Assembly (NCBI GenBank): GCA_963711635.1
Contig: CAVQEZ010000005.1
Coordinates: 62,001 to 126,000 of the forward strand
Length of the DNA stretch: 64,000 bases
Direction of reading: 5' to 3'
DNA from: CADEED01 sp963711635
GTDB taxonomy: Bacteria > Pseudomonadota > Gammaproteobacteria > Steroidobacterales > Steroidobacteraceae
Positions 18,126 through 26,345 of this stretch are shown piece after piece. The position numbers and the translations under genes were made by a program. The notes below the pieces were generated by a model that was not told the origin of the DNA, did no database searches, and was given only the letters and a program-made list of their open reading frames with translations. Within the stretch, counting starts at the first letter, position 1, and each line of letters begins with the position of its first letter.

Positions 18126-20061
18126 CCTCGCGTTCCAGCGCGCTCACCGCGGCGTGGTCCGCGGCCGGCCCGAAGCGCAGGCGCGCGTAGTTCGCCGCCA
18201 GCGCCGCCACGCGCGCGGCCAGGTCCGGCCGCGCATTTCCCACGCGCCGCGCGTACTCCAGCGGTCCCTCGCTGGCCGCGCGCGGCACCACGCGTGCAAG
18301 CTTGCGCGTCGCCGCGAGCCAGGCGCGCGCGATGCGGTCGGGTCGCAGGCGCGGCACGCTGCGCCGCAGGGACAGCGCCACCCAGGCGATCCAGCTCAGC
18401 AGGCCGATGGCGAATGCCCAGCCGAGGTGCTGCCATTGCGGCAGGTCGATGCCTAACTTCTGCAGCAGGTTGAATTGCGCGCGCAGGTCGAAGTCGATCA
18501 CGTTGTTCTGCCACCATTGGTTGGCGCCGTCCCACCACTGCGCGACGCGCCGGAACCAGGCGCTTTGATACATGATCACGCTGCTCGAGGGCAGCGAGTC
18601 GGATAGCAGGTCGAAGATGCTGCGTTCCAGGCGTTCGGGCGCCACCACGGCGGTGGGATCGACGCGGGTCCAGCCCTGGCCGTCCAGCCACACCTCGGTC
18701 CAGGCGTGCGCCTCGGATTGGCGCACCAGCACGTAGCCGCCCACCGGATTCCACTCGCCGCCCAGATATCCGGTGACGATGCGGGCCGGCACGCCCGCGG
18801 CGCGCATCAACGTGGCATAGGCCGACGCGAAATGTCCGCAGAACCCGCGCCTGGAATCGAACAGCGTGGTGTCCACCGAATCGACGCTGGTGACTCCGGG
18901 CTCCAGTGTGTATTCGAGTCCGCTGGCACGGAACCACTCGAGCACGGCGCGCGAATACTCGGCGTCGCTGCCGGTGCGCGCGCGGATTTCCAGTGCCAGT
19001 GCCAGCGCGCGCGGATTGCGGTCGGGAGGCAGGCGCGTCTCGTAGCGGCGCCCGAGCGTCGACAGCGGCGCGGTGCTGCGGGTCTCGAGATGCGAAACCG
19101 CGTCGTAGCTCAGCGTGCTGGTCACCGGCATGCTCGCGGAGAGCTGGCGATCGTGCGACAGGAACATGTCACGGCGCGGCTTCTCGTCCACGGTGTCGAG
19201 CGCAAACAACCAGGGCTGGTTGGTGGGTTCCAGTGTCACGTGGTAACGGTAGGCGGCGCCGAGCCGCTGCAGCGGTTCGGGGAGGTACACGCGCCCGCGC
19301 TCGCGCCGCCACGTGAATCCGTCGAAGCTGTTGAGCACGGGGCCGCGCCAGTAAAGCGCGGCGCGCGGGGGCAGTGTGCCGTCGAAACTCACGCGGAACA
19401 CGGGATCGTATTCATTGGCGATCTTGTCGATGCTGCCGGGTGACATCTCGTCGGACAGGCCCGTGGCCGCGGAGGAGGCGCGTTGCAGCGCCCAGAAGTG
19501 CCCGGCGACACGCGGGAAAAATGCGAAACACGCCAGCGCCAGCGGAATGGCCATGGCCAGCGTACGGGCCGAGAGACGCAGCGCGGCACGCGTGGTCAGC
19601 AGGCTGTCGCCGTGCGCGACCAGCGCGATCGCGGTGCAGGCCCCCCACGCGGCCAGTAGATAGAGCGGGATACGCCACAGGGCCTGGTCGGCGAGCGCGG
19701 CGGCCAGCAGCAGGAACAGCGCGACACCGATCACGATGGCGTCGTCGCGGCGTGCGCGCGACTCGACCAGCTTGAGCGCGCCCATGACCACCAGCAGCGC
19801 GGTGCCGGCTTCGAGCCCGTTGAGCGTGCGGAAGCTCAGTGCCACCGCCGCGACCAGCAATGCCGTGACGGCGCCGAGCAGGAATCGCATGCCGATGCGG
19901 CGTTTCGGCGGCTGTGCGCGGCCGAGCGTGAATACGCGCCACGCGACGCTGGCGAGTCCGATGGCGACGCCCCAGATCGGCGCGTTGCCCGCGACCAGCA
20001 CCACGCCCACGGCGAACACCAGCGCGGCGGCGATACCGGGACGCGCCGCTGCCGTCACCAT
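18106..20061 (-). CDS. tgpA: TgpA-type membrane transglutaminase (DUF3488)
   Basis: A 651-residue inner-membrane protein. The N-terminal third (VTAAARPGIAAALVFAVGVV onward) contains six or so hydrophobic helices of the DUF3488 type. The periplasmic middle is a transglutaminase-like domain: RRGFCGHFASAYATLMRAAG (Cys), SEAHAWTEVWLDGQGW (His) and TRVDPTAVV (Asp) make up the triad. A last membrane helix lies near IGLLSWIAWVALSL, with a cytoplasmic DUF4129-like tail. The ATG at 20061 overlaps the DUF58 stop by a few bases. The trio with DUF58 and MoxR is a standard cluster; in Pseudomonas aeruginosa tgpA is essential. Confidence 0.9.
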   Translation of the reverse strand: MVTAAARPGIAAALVFAVGVVLVAGNAPIWGVAIGLASVAWRVFTLGRAQPPKRRIGMRFLLGAVTALLVAAVALSFRTLNGLEAGTALLVVMGALKLVESRARRDDAIVIGVALFLLLAAALADQALWRIPLYLLAAWGACTAIALVAHGDSLLTTRAALRLSARTLAMAIPLALACFAFFPRVAGHFWALQRASSAATGLSDEMSPGSIDKIANEYDPVFRVSFDGTLPPRAALYWRGPVLNSFDGFTWRRERGRVYLPEPLQRLGAAYRYHVTLEPTNQPWLFALDTVDEKPRRDMFLSHDRQLSASMPVTSTLSYDAVSHLETRSTAPLSTLGRRYETRLPPDRNPRALALALEIRARTGSDAEYSRAVLEWFRASGLEYTLEPGVTSVDSVDTTLFDSRRGFCGHFASAYATLMRAAGVPARIVTGYLGGEWNPVGGYVLVRQSEAHAWTEVWLDGQGWTRVDPTAVVAPERLERSIFDLLSDSLPSSSVIMYQSAWFRRVAQWWDGANQWWQNNVIDFDLRAQFNLLQKLGIDLPQWQHLGWAFAIGLLSWIAWVALSLRRSVPRLRPDRIARAWLAATRKLARVVPRAASEGPLEYARRVGNARPDLAARVAALAANYARLRFGPAADHAAVSALEREVRSLAV

Positions 20062-21053
20062 GGCTCGCCGCTCCCGAACAGCGCGAGGCCGTCGAGGCAA
20101 CGCGCCCGGTGCTCGTTGCCGCCGTTCGGCGCCACTTCCTGTTCTGCGAGCCGCAGGCCATATCGTTCGCCACGCGCGTGGGCCGCGACGATCCACGCCG
20201 ACAACTGCTCCAGGCGTTGTTCCAGATCCGCGCCGGGCACGGTGGCCAGGTCGAAATAGCGCTGGTGCGCGGCCGGAGACTGGTAGGTCTTCACCAGCAG
20301 GCCGCGCCCGCGCGCGTAGGCCGGCCAGGCTATCTGCCGCGGCGAGTCGCCGTCGCGGAACACGCGCAGCCCGGCCCATTCCTCGTCGCCGGCGCGATGC
20401 ACGGACAGTGCGCTGCCGCCGCTGGCGGTTTCGGGCGGCGACGCGTGGTGGCCGCGCGGCACCGGCCAGGCAACCAGCGACATCGGCAGGTGCAGCCAGG
20501 TCCAGGATCGAAACAGCCCGAAGGGAAACGAAGTAGATAGTCTTATGCGCGCGATGGGCACGCGGCCGCGACGCGGCAGCAGCACGGCGACGTCGGCACG
20601 CGCCGAGCCGCCGGCCGGCAGGCTCACAGCGGCGGCGCCGTCGCCGTCGTCGATTTCGGCTTCGAGGCCGATGCGCGGCGAGTCCGCCGGATTCTCCAGG
20701 GTGACGAGCAGGCGCCCGTGTTCGCCGGCGAACGCATCGAGGGTCGCCACGCCGCGCACCACGGTGCCGGCGAGGTTGCGATGACACAGGTGCATCGCGA
20801 TGAGCGCGAAACCGGCCAGCAGGAACGTGAACAGCAACGCGATGCTGTTCGAATAGTTCAGCCCCGCGAGCAGCATCACCAGCAGCAGCGCCGCGAATGA
20901 GAGCCCCGCGCGTGTCGGCAGGATGTAGATGCGCCGCGTGTGCAGTGTGACCGGCAGCTGGTCGTCACCCTGCCGGCGTCGCGCCCAGGCGGCTGCATGC
21001 CCCCGCAGGTTCAGTCTCCAGCGCCCGCCTGCCGTGTGCGCTGTCGCCGGCAT
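20055..21053 (-). CDS. DUF58 domain protein
   Basis: A 332-residue protein with two adjacent membrane helices (LSFAALLLVMLLAGLNYSNS and IALLFTFLLAGFALIAMHL) and a C-terminal DUF58 domain. The domain includes the characteristic EWAGLRVFRDGDSPRQIAW and VKTYQSPAAHQRYFDLA. DUF58 proteins have a von Willebrand A-like fold and work with MoxR ATPases. Here it lies directly between moxR (6 bases upstream) and tgpA (overlapping), so the three should be one transcript. Confidence 0.88.
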   Translation of the reverse strand: MPATAHTAGGRWRLNLRGHAAAWARRRQGDDQLPVTLHTRRIYILPTRAGLSFAALLLVMLLAGLNYSNSIALLFTFLLAGFALIAMHLCHRNLAGTVVRGVATLDAFAGEHGRLLVTLENPADSPRIGLEAEIDDGDGAAAVSLPAGGSARADVAVLLPRRGRVPIARIRLSTSFPFGLFRSWTWLHLPMSLVAWPVPRGHHASPPETASGGSALSVHRAGDEEWAGLRVFRDGDSPRQIAWPAYARGRGLLVKTYQSPAAHQRYFDLATVPGADLEQRLEQLSAWIVAAHARGERYGLRLAEQEVAPNGGNEHRARCLDGLALFGSGEPW

Positions 21054-21059
21054 TTCAGC

Positions 21060-22001
21060 TCAGACCGGCACCGGGACGCCGCGCGCAATGCCGGCGATGA
21101 ACGCGGCGTGGTCGCCGGCGGTGGCGACTCCGGCGCTTTCCAGCCGGTGCGATGCCACGGACGCGAACACCGCCTGTACATCCTCGGGCAGCGTCAGGTC
21201 GCGACCCTCGATCAATGCCCGGGCGCGCGCGGCGCGTACCAGGCCCTGGCCTGCGCGCGGTGACAACCCGATCTGGATGTCGCTGCGCCGCCGCGTGCTG
21301 GCGAGCAGCGCCTGCACGTATTCGAGCAATGCCGGCGCCACGTGGATGCGCTGCGCCGCGGCCTGCAGCTCACGCACCGACTCGGGATTCAACGCCGGTG
21401 GCATGCCGGCCAGCAGGTCGCGACGGTCGCCTTCTCCCAGCAGTGCGCGTTCGTGCGCGGCGTCCGGATATCCCAGCGAGATGCGCATCAGGAAACGATC
21501 GAGCTGCGATTCCGGCAACCGGAACGTGCCTAACTGCTCGAAGGGATTCTGCGTCGCCACCACGAAGAACGGATCCGGCAGCCGGTAGGTCGTGACATCG
21601 ACGCTGACCTGGCGTTCTTCCATGGCCTCGAGCAGCGCGCTCTGCGTCTTGGGGCTGGCGCGGTTGACTTCGTCCGCCAGCAGCAGCTGCGTGAATATCG
21701 GCCCCTTCTTGAACGAGAACCCGCCGCTGGGCGCGTCGAACACCGAAACGCCGATGATGTCCGCGGGCAGCAGGTCGCTGGTGAACTGTACGCGCTGCCA
21801 CGCCAGCCCGAGAACCTGCGCCAGTGCGTGCGCCAACGTGGTCTTGCCCACGCCGGGTACGTCCTCGATGAGCAGGTGGCCGCGAGCCAGCAGGCAGGTG
21901 AACGCCAGCCGCACGGCTTCAGGTTTGCCGAGAATCACACTATCGAGGGCTGCCAGGACGGAGCCCACGGAATTCACAATGGCCGTGCTGGGCGTGGTCA
22001 C
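21060..22001 (-). CDS. MoxR family AAA+ ATPase
   Basis: A 313-residue MoxR-type AAA+ chaperone. Walker A is EDVPGVGKTTLAHALAQ (about residue 42). Walker B with the following family segment is LLLADEVNRASPKTQSALLE, and the sensor region is VVATQNPFEQLGTFRLPESQ. MoxR ATPases remodel or activate partner proteins with VWA folds, here probably the DUF58 protein. It ends 8 bases past the valS stop side, on the same strand as valS. Confidence 0.95.
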   Translation of the reverse strand: MTTPSTAIVNSVGSVLAALDSVILGKPEAVRLAFTCLLARGHLLIEDVPGVGKTTLAHALAQVLGLAWQRVQFTSDLLPADIIGVSVFDAPSGGFSFKKGPIFTQLLLADEVNRASPKTQSALLEAMEERQVSVDVTTYRLPDPFFVVATQNPFEQLGTFRLPESQLDRFLMRISLGYPDAAHERALLGEGDRRDLLAGMPPALNPESVRELQAAAQRIHVAPALLEYVQALLASTRRRSDIQIGLSPRAGQGLVRAARARALIEGRDLTLPEDVQAVFASVASHRLESAGVATAGDHAAFIAGIARGVPVPV

Positions 22002-22009
22002 GGTGGAGA

Positions 22010-24826
22010 CTATAGCCGACGGACGCGCGCGAGCTGCGCCGCCAGGCCGGCGTTCTGCGCCTCGAGCTCGGCCACGCGCGCGCGGTCCGCGGCTACCACG
22101 TCGGGCGGCGCATTGCGCACGAAATTCTCATTGCCGAGCTTGGCCTTGAGTTTGGCGATGTCGGATTCGTTCTTCGCGATCCGCTTCGTCAAACGCTCGA
22201 TCTCGGCTTTCGGGTCTATCAACCCGGCCATGGGCACCAGCAAAGTGAGCTCGCCAACTATGGCCGTGGCCGACTCGGGCGCGCTCTCGCCGGCCGCGAG
22301 TTGTTTGATGCTCTCGAGGCCCGCGAGACGCGTGAGCCATGCGAAGTGTTTTTCAGCCAGCGCCGCGTCGCGTGCGCCGGCATTGGCGAGCAGCAGCGGG
22401 ATGCGGCGCGAGGGCGCGATGTCCATTTCGCCGCGGATCTGGCGCACCGCGAGGATGAACTGCTGCATCCACGCCACCTCGGCTTCGGCCTGGGCATCGC
22501 CCGCGAAATCCGTGGCCCGGGGGTAGGGCGCCCGCATCACCATGTCTGGCGATTCGGTTCCGCGGCCCGAGTCTTCACTGGCGTGGGCAGCCGCGGCCAG
22601 CGGCGCCACCAGCGGATTCACGCGTTGCCAGATCTCTTCGGTGATGAAGGGCACCAGCGGATGCAATGCACGCAGCAACGCCTCGAGCGTGGTCACCAGG
22701 GTGCGGCGCGTGCCGCGCTTCTGCGCTTCGGTCGAGCCCTCGCCCTGCAACACCGGCTTGGTAAGCTCCAGGTACCAGTCGCAGAATTCGTACCAGGTGA
22801 ATTCGTACAGCGCCGCGGCGGCCAGGTCGAAGCGATACTCGGCCAGTGCGCTGTCGACGCGCGTGAGCGTGGCGGCGAAACGCGAGACGATCCAGCGGTC
22901 GGCGACCGACAGTTCGGCCTCGCCCACCAAGTCGGAATTCTCGACAGTCATAAATACGAAGCGCGCCGCGTTCCACAGCTTGTTGCAGAAGTTGCGATTG
23001 CCGGCGAGCCGGCCCAGTTCGAAGTTGATGTCGCGCGACGGGCCGGCCAGCGAGGCCAGCGTGAAGCGCAGGGCGTCGGTGCCGAACGCGGCAATGCCCT
23101 CGGGAAACTGCTTGCGCGTGGCCTTCTCGATGCGCTCCTTCATGTGCGGCTGCATGAGGCCGCTGGTGCGCTTGGTCACCAGCGACGCCAGGTCGATGCC
23201 GTCGATGAGATCCAGCGGATCGATGATGTTGCCCTTGGCCTTCGACATCTTCTCGCCGTTCTCGTCGCGGATCAGCCCCGTGATGTACACGTCGCGGAAC
23301 GGCACGTCGCCGATGAATTTCAGGCCCATCATCATCATGCGGGCCACCCAGAAGAAGATGATGTCGAAGCCCGTGACCAGCACGCTGGTGGGATAGAAAC
23401 GTTCGAGATCGGGAGTCTTGTCGGGCCACCCCAAGGTGGAGAACGGCCACAGCGCCGAGGAGAACCAGGTGTCGAGCACGTCCGGGTCCTGCGTGAGCCT
23501 CACGGACGGTGCCAGTGAATGCTTCTTGCGCACCTCGGCTTCGTCGCGTCCCACGTAAATCTTGCCCGCTTCGTCGTACCAGGCCGGGATGCGATGGCCC
23601 CACCAGAGCTGGCGGCTCACGCACCAGTCCTTGATGTTGCGCATCCACTCGTAATAGGTCTTCGCCCAGTTTTCGGGTACGAAGCGGGTGCGGCCGTCCT
23701 CGACCGCCTTCAGCGCCGGCTCGGCCAGCGGCGCGATCTTCACGTACCACTGATCGGTGAGATAGGGCTCGATGACGGCGTTGGTGCGGTCGCCGCGCGG
23801 CACCTTGAGCTTGTGAGGCTCAACCTTCTCGATCAGTCCGGCGGCCTCGAGATCGGCAACGATCTTCTTGCGTGCCTCGAAACGGTCCAGGCCGCGATAC
23901 TTCCCGGGCGCGTTGTCGTTGAGCTTCGCATCCGGCGTGAAGATGTTGATCTGCGGCAGGTCGTGGCGCAGGCCCACTTCGTAGTCGTTGAAGTCATGCG
24001 CCGGAGTGATCTTCACGCAGCCCGATCCAAAGGCGGCATCCACGTACGAGTCGGCGATGACTGGAATGGTGCGGCCGGTGAGCGGCAGTTCGAGTTGTTT
24101 GCCCAGCAACGAATGGTAGCGGTCGTCGTCGGGATTCACGGCCACCGCCGAGTCGCCCAGCAGGGTTTCGGGACGCGTGGTCGCGACCACTATGTGTCCA
24201 TTGCTGGAGCCGCCGCCGCCGACAATCGGATACCGGATGTGCCACAGCGAGCCGTTCTCTTCCTCGGACAGCACCTCGAGATCCGAGACCGCGGTCAGCA
24301 GCACCGGATCCCAGTTCACCAGGCGCTTGCCGCGGTAGATGAGTCCATCGTCGTGCAGGCGCACGAACACTTCGGTGACCGCGCGCGACAGTTCGGGATC
24401 CATCGTGAACTTGTCCCGTGACCAGTCCACCGACGTGCCCAGGCGCCGCATCTGGCGCGTGATGGTGCTGCCGGACTCGGCCTTCCAGGTCCAGACCCGC
24501 TCGACGAATTTCTCGCGGCCCAGGTCGAGGCGATGTTTGCCTTCGGCGGCGAGCTGGCGCTCCACCACCATTTGCGTCGCGATGCCGGCGTGATCGGTGC
24601 CCGGCTGCCACAGCGTCGCGCGGCCGCGCATGCGATGCCAGCGCGTGAGCGTATCCATGAGCGTGTGCTGGAAGGCATGGCCCATGTGCAGCGTACCGGT
24701 GACGTTCGGCGGCGGCAGCATGATGCAGTACGGCTGGCCGTCACCGCCTGGCGCGAAAGCTCCGGAAGATTCCCAACGCTGGTAGATCCGGCTCTCGATG
24801 TCGCCGGGGGTGTAGGCCTTGTCCAT
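22010..24826 (-). CDS. valS: Valyl-tRNA synthetase
   Basis: A 938-residue class I synthetase in one clean frame. MDKAYTPGDIESRIYQRWES opens it. PPPNVTGTLHMGHAFQ carries the HIGH-type motif and GEKMSKAKGNIIDPLDLIDG the KMSKS loop. An editing domain lies between them and the C-terminal coiled coil is AEIERLTKRIAKNESDIAKL. It charges tRNA-Val and edits Thr. The usual gammaproteobacterial neighbour holC is present, but separated by an oppositely oriented sulfotransferase gene. The ATG has no ribosome binding site and lies 11 bases after a perfect TATAAT. Confidence 0.98.
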   Translation of the reverse strand: MDKAYTPGDIESRIYQRWESSGAFAPGGDGQPYCIMLPPPNVTGTLHMGHAFQHTLMDTLTRWHRMRGRATLWQPGTDHAGIATQMVVERQLAAEGKHRLDLGREKFVERVWTWKAESGSTITRQMRRLGTSVDWSRDKFTMDPELSRAVTEVFVRLHDDGLIYRGKRLVNWDPVLLTAVSDLEVLSEEENGSLWHIRYPIVGGGGSSNGHIVVATTRPETLLGDSAVAVNPDDDRYHSLLGKQLELPLTGRTIPVIADSYVDAAFGSGCVKITPAHDFNDYEVGLRHDLPQINIFTPDAKLNDNAPGKYRGLDRFEARKKIVADLEAAGLIEKVEPHKLKVPRGDRTNAVIEPYLTDQWYVKIAPLAEPALKAVEDGRTRFVPENWAKTYYEWMRNIKDWCVSRQLWWGHRIPAWYDEAGKIYVGRDEAEVRKKHSLAPSVRLTQDPDVLDTWFSSALWPFSTLGWPDKTPDLERFYPTSVLVTGFDIIFFWVARMMMMGLKFIGDVPFRDVYITGLIRDENGEKMSKAKGNIIDPLDLIDGIDLASLVTKRTSGLMQPHMKERIEKATRKQFPEGIAAFGTDALRFTLASLAGPSRDINFELGRLAGNRNFCNKLWNAARFVFMTVENSDLVGEAELSVADRWIVSRFAATLTRVDSALAEYRFDLAAAALYEFTWYEFCDWYLELTKPVLQGEGSTEAQKRGTRRTLVTTLEALLRALHPLVPFITEEIWQRVNPLVAPLAAAAHASEDSGRGTESPDMVMRAPYPRATDFAGDAQAEAEVAWMQQFILAVRQIRGEMDIAPSRRIPLLLANAGARDAALAEKHFAWLTRLAGLESIKQLAAGESAPESATAIVGELTLLVPMAGLIDPKAEIERLTKRIAKNESDIAKLKAKLGNENFVRNAPPDVVAADRARVAELEAQNAGLAAQLARVRRL

Positions 24827-24837
24827 GAAGGGCGGGG

Positions 24838-24843
24838 ATTATA
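24838..24843 (-). promoter_or_regulatory. -10 box of valS, leaderless arrangement
   Basis: A consensus TATAAT on the minus strand, 11 bases (CCCCGCCCTTC), then the valS ATG. The spacer is nearly the same as at apbC. Confidence 0.5.
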
Positions 24844-24870
24844 CGGACATATGCGAACCCGGATGCACTG

Positions 24871-24895
24871 CAGGCCTACTTCCCGAGGAGGCCTG
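24871..24895. repeat. Short inverted repeat upstream of valS and the sulfotransferase
   Basis: CAGGCCT (24871-24877) and AGGCCTG (24889-24895) are perfect 7-bp arms around 11 bases, in the 137-bp divergent gap. It could be an operator or part of a small repeat; nothing decides between these. Confidence 0.35.
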
Positions 24896-24963
24896 GGCTG
24901 ACAGAGGCTTCGTACTCATGCCGTTCAGAGTCTATGCAGAGTCAGAGAAGTGATGGGGTAGGT

Positions 24964-25878
24964 ATGAAGTTGACGGACGTCCGGTCGCCCGCATGGCGGG
25001 CGCGTGCGGTTGCGCGTGTCGAGAAAAAAGTGCTCGGTTTCACGCGCCGTGTGCATGCCAAGTCGCCGGTTTTCATCGTCGGACTGCAGAGATCGGGAAC
25101 CACGATGCTGATGGACATTTTCCACCTGCATCCGGAAACCCAGGTGTTCGACGAAGCACGCGACTCGAAGGTATTCCTGGATTTCAGGATTCGCGGCACC
25201 GACACCCTGCGGCGCGTCATCGATGACAGCCACTACGAGTTTCCGTGTTTCAAGATCATCGCGGACAGCCACATCCTGCCCTCCATCATCGACGGCCTGG
25301 CGGACGCCACCGTGCTGTGGATGTATCGCGAGCCAGGCCCGAACGCCGCCTCGCGTCTGGTGAAGTTTCCGGGCGGCACCAACGCGATCCGGGCGGTCTG
25401 TGACAGCCGCCAGGGCGGCGGATGGTTTGCGGAAGGGGTGTCGGAAGCGGTCGCGCGCAAGCTGCGCAGCCTGGACCGCTCGCGATTCACGGACTTCGAC
25501 TACGCCTGCCTGGTCTGGTGGGCGCGCAATCAACTGTTCTTCGAGCTGAACCTGGTCAACGATCCGCGCGTGCGCCTGCTGCGTTACGAGACCCTGGTAT
25601 CGCAGCCCGAATCGACCATGCGCGCGCTGTACGACTGGATCGGCATGCAGTGGTCCAGCCCGTCCATGCGCTTCGTGCACGCACGCTCGATGAGGAAGCC
25701 GGATCTGCCGAAAGTGGATCCCGAGGTCGAGTCGATGTGCGCCAGCCTGCTGCATCGGCTCGACGCCGTGCACGCGCGGCAATGGCCAAAGACCGCGAGC
25801 TACGCGCCGGCACCCGGCACGGGCCAGGGCGCCGTTCCGGCCGCGGTTCCGGTGGCGAGGGCGACCCTCGTCCGGTAG
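24964..25878 (+). CDS. Sulfotransferase family protein
   Basis: A 304-residue PAPS-dependent sulfotransferase-like protein. PVFIVGLQRSGTTMLMDIFH (about residues 37-56) is the 5'-phosphosulfate loop. RLLRYETLVSQPESTMRALY near residue 210 and KPDLPKVDPEVES are typical of the family. No signal peptide is visible, so it is probably cytoplasmic. Acceptor could be a lipid, glycan or small molecule; nothing nearby settles this. It sits between holC and valS on the opposite strand, which breaks an otherwise conserved gene order. Start ATG 24964 follows GGGGTAGGT; an alternative start at 24934 is in frame. Its stop is 1 base from the holC stop. Confidence 0.8.
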   Translation: MKLTDVRSPAWRARAVARVEKKVLGFTRRVHAKSPVFIVGLQRSGTTMLMDIFHLHPETQVFDEARDSKVFLDFRIRGTDTLRRVIDDSHYEFPCFKIIADSHILPSIIDGLADATVLWMYREPGPNAASRLVKFPGGTNAIRAVCDSRQGGGWFAEGVSEAVARKLRSLDRSRFTDFDYACLVWWARNQLFFELNLVNDPRVRLLRYETLVSQPESTMRALYDWIGMQWSSPSMRFVHARSMRKPDLPKVDPEVESMCASLLHRLDAVHARQWPKTASYAPAPGTGQGAVPAAVPVARATLVR

Positions 25879-25879
25879 C

Positions 25880-26314
25880 TCAGGTCACGTTGTGGGTCTG
25901 CGGCTCGATGGAGCGCGCGCGATAGACCTTGAACCGTTCACGCCCGGCGGCTCGCACCTCGGGACGCGCGTCGAGGAACTCCGCGACGCGGCCGAAGCGG
26001 TCGAATGTCCCGGGCACGGTGCCACCGAGATTGATCAACACGTCGGCATGGTCGGCCGGCAGCGGGCCGGTAGTTAGCGCCACCGGCGCCTCGCACGGCG
26101 AGTTCGCCGCGTTCACGGCGTCATGCGGCACGAAGCTGCCGTCGCCGAAGGTCCAGAGCATTTCATCGAAGCGCCGCAGGGCTTCGCCATCGTCGAGCAG
26201 TACGACGACTTTCTGTTTGGCGAGGTAGGCCTTCTCGGCGACGCGGCAGGCCAGGCGCAGGCGCACGTCGGCGCCGGCTTCCTCGCTGACGTAGAAATCG
26301 ATTCGCGGTGTCAT
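25880..26314 (-). CDS. holC: DNA polymerase III chi subunit
   Basis: A 144-residue HolC. MTPRIDFYVSEEAGADVRLR, CRVAEKAYLAKQKVVVLLDD, and DEMLWTFGDGSFVPHDAV with VLINLGGTVPGTFDRFGRVA are the family pattern. Chi links the clamp loader to single-strand binding protein. It lies 31 bases after pepA on the same strand, as in most gammaproteobacteria. Confidence 0.95.
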   Translation of the reverse strand: MTPRIDFYVSEEAGADVRLRLACRVAEKAYLAKQKVVVLLDDGEALRRFDEMLWTFGDGSFVPHDAVNAANSPCEAPVALTTGPLPADHADVLINLGGTVPGTFDRFGRVAEFLDARPEVRAAGRERFKVYRARSIEPQTHNVT

Positions 26315-26345
26315 CGGGTTTGGACGCGCCGTCGGGCTGTACCCT

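Noticed and set aside
20320..20345. Idea that TTA and CTA codons are base-calling errors for TTG and CTG
   Set aside because: An unaltered CTATCTGCCG string is present here, and the odd codons also occur in clean-frame regions, so a systematic G-to-A error is not supported.
22301..23518. Long plus-strand open frame inside valS
   Set aside because: Composition is shadow-like, and the valS frame on the other strand is complete and conserved.
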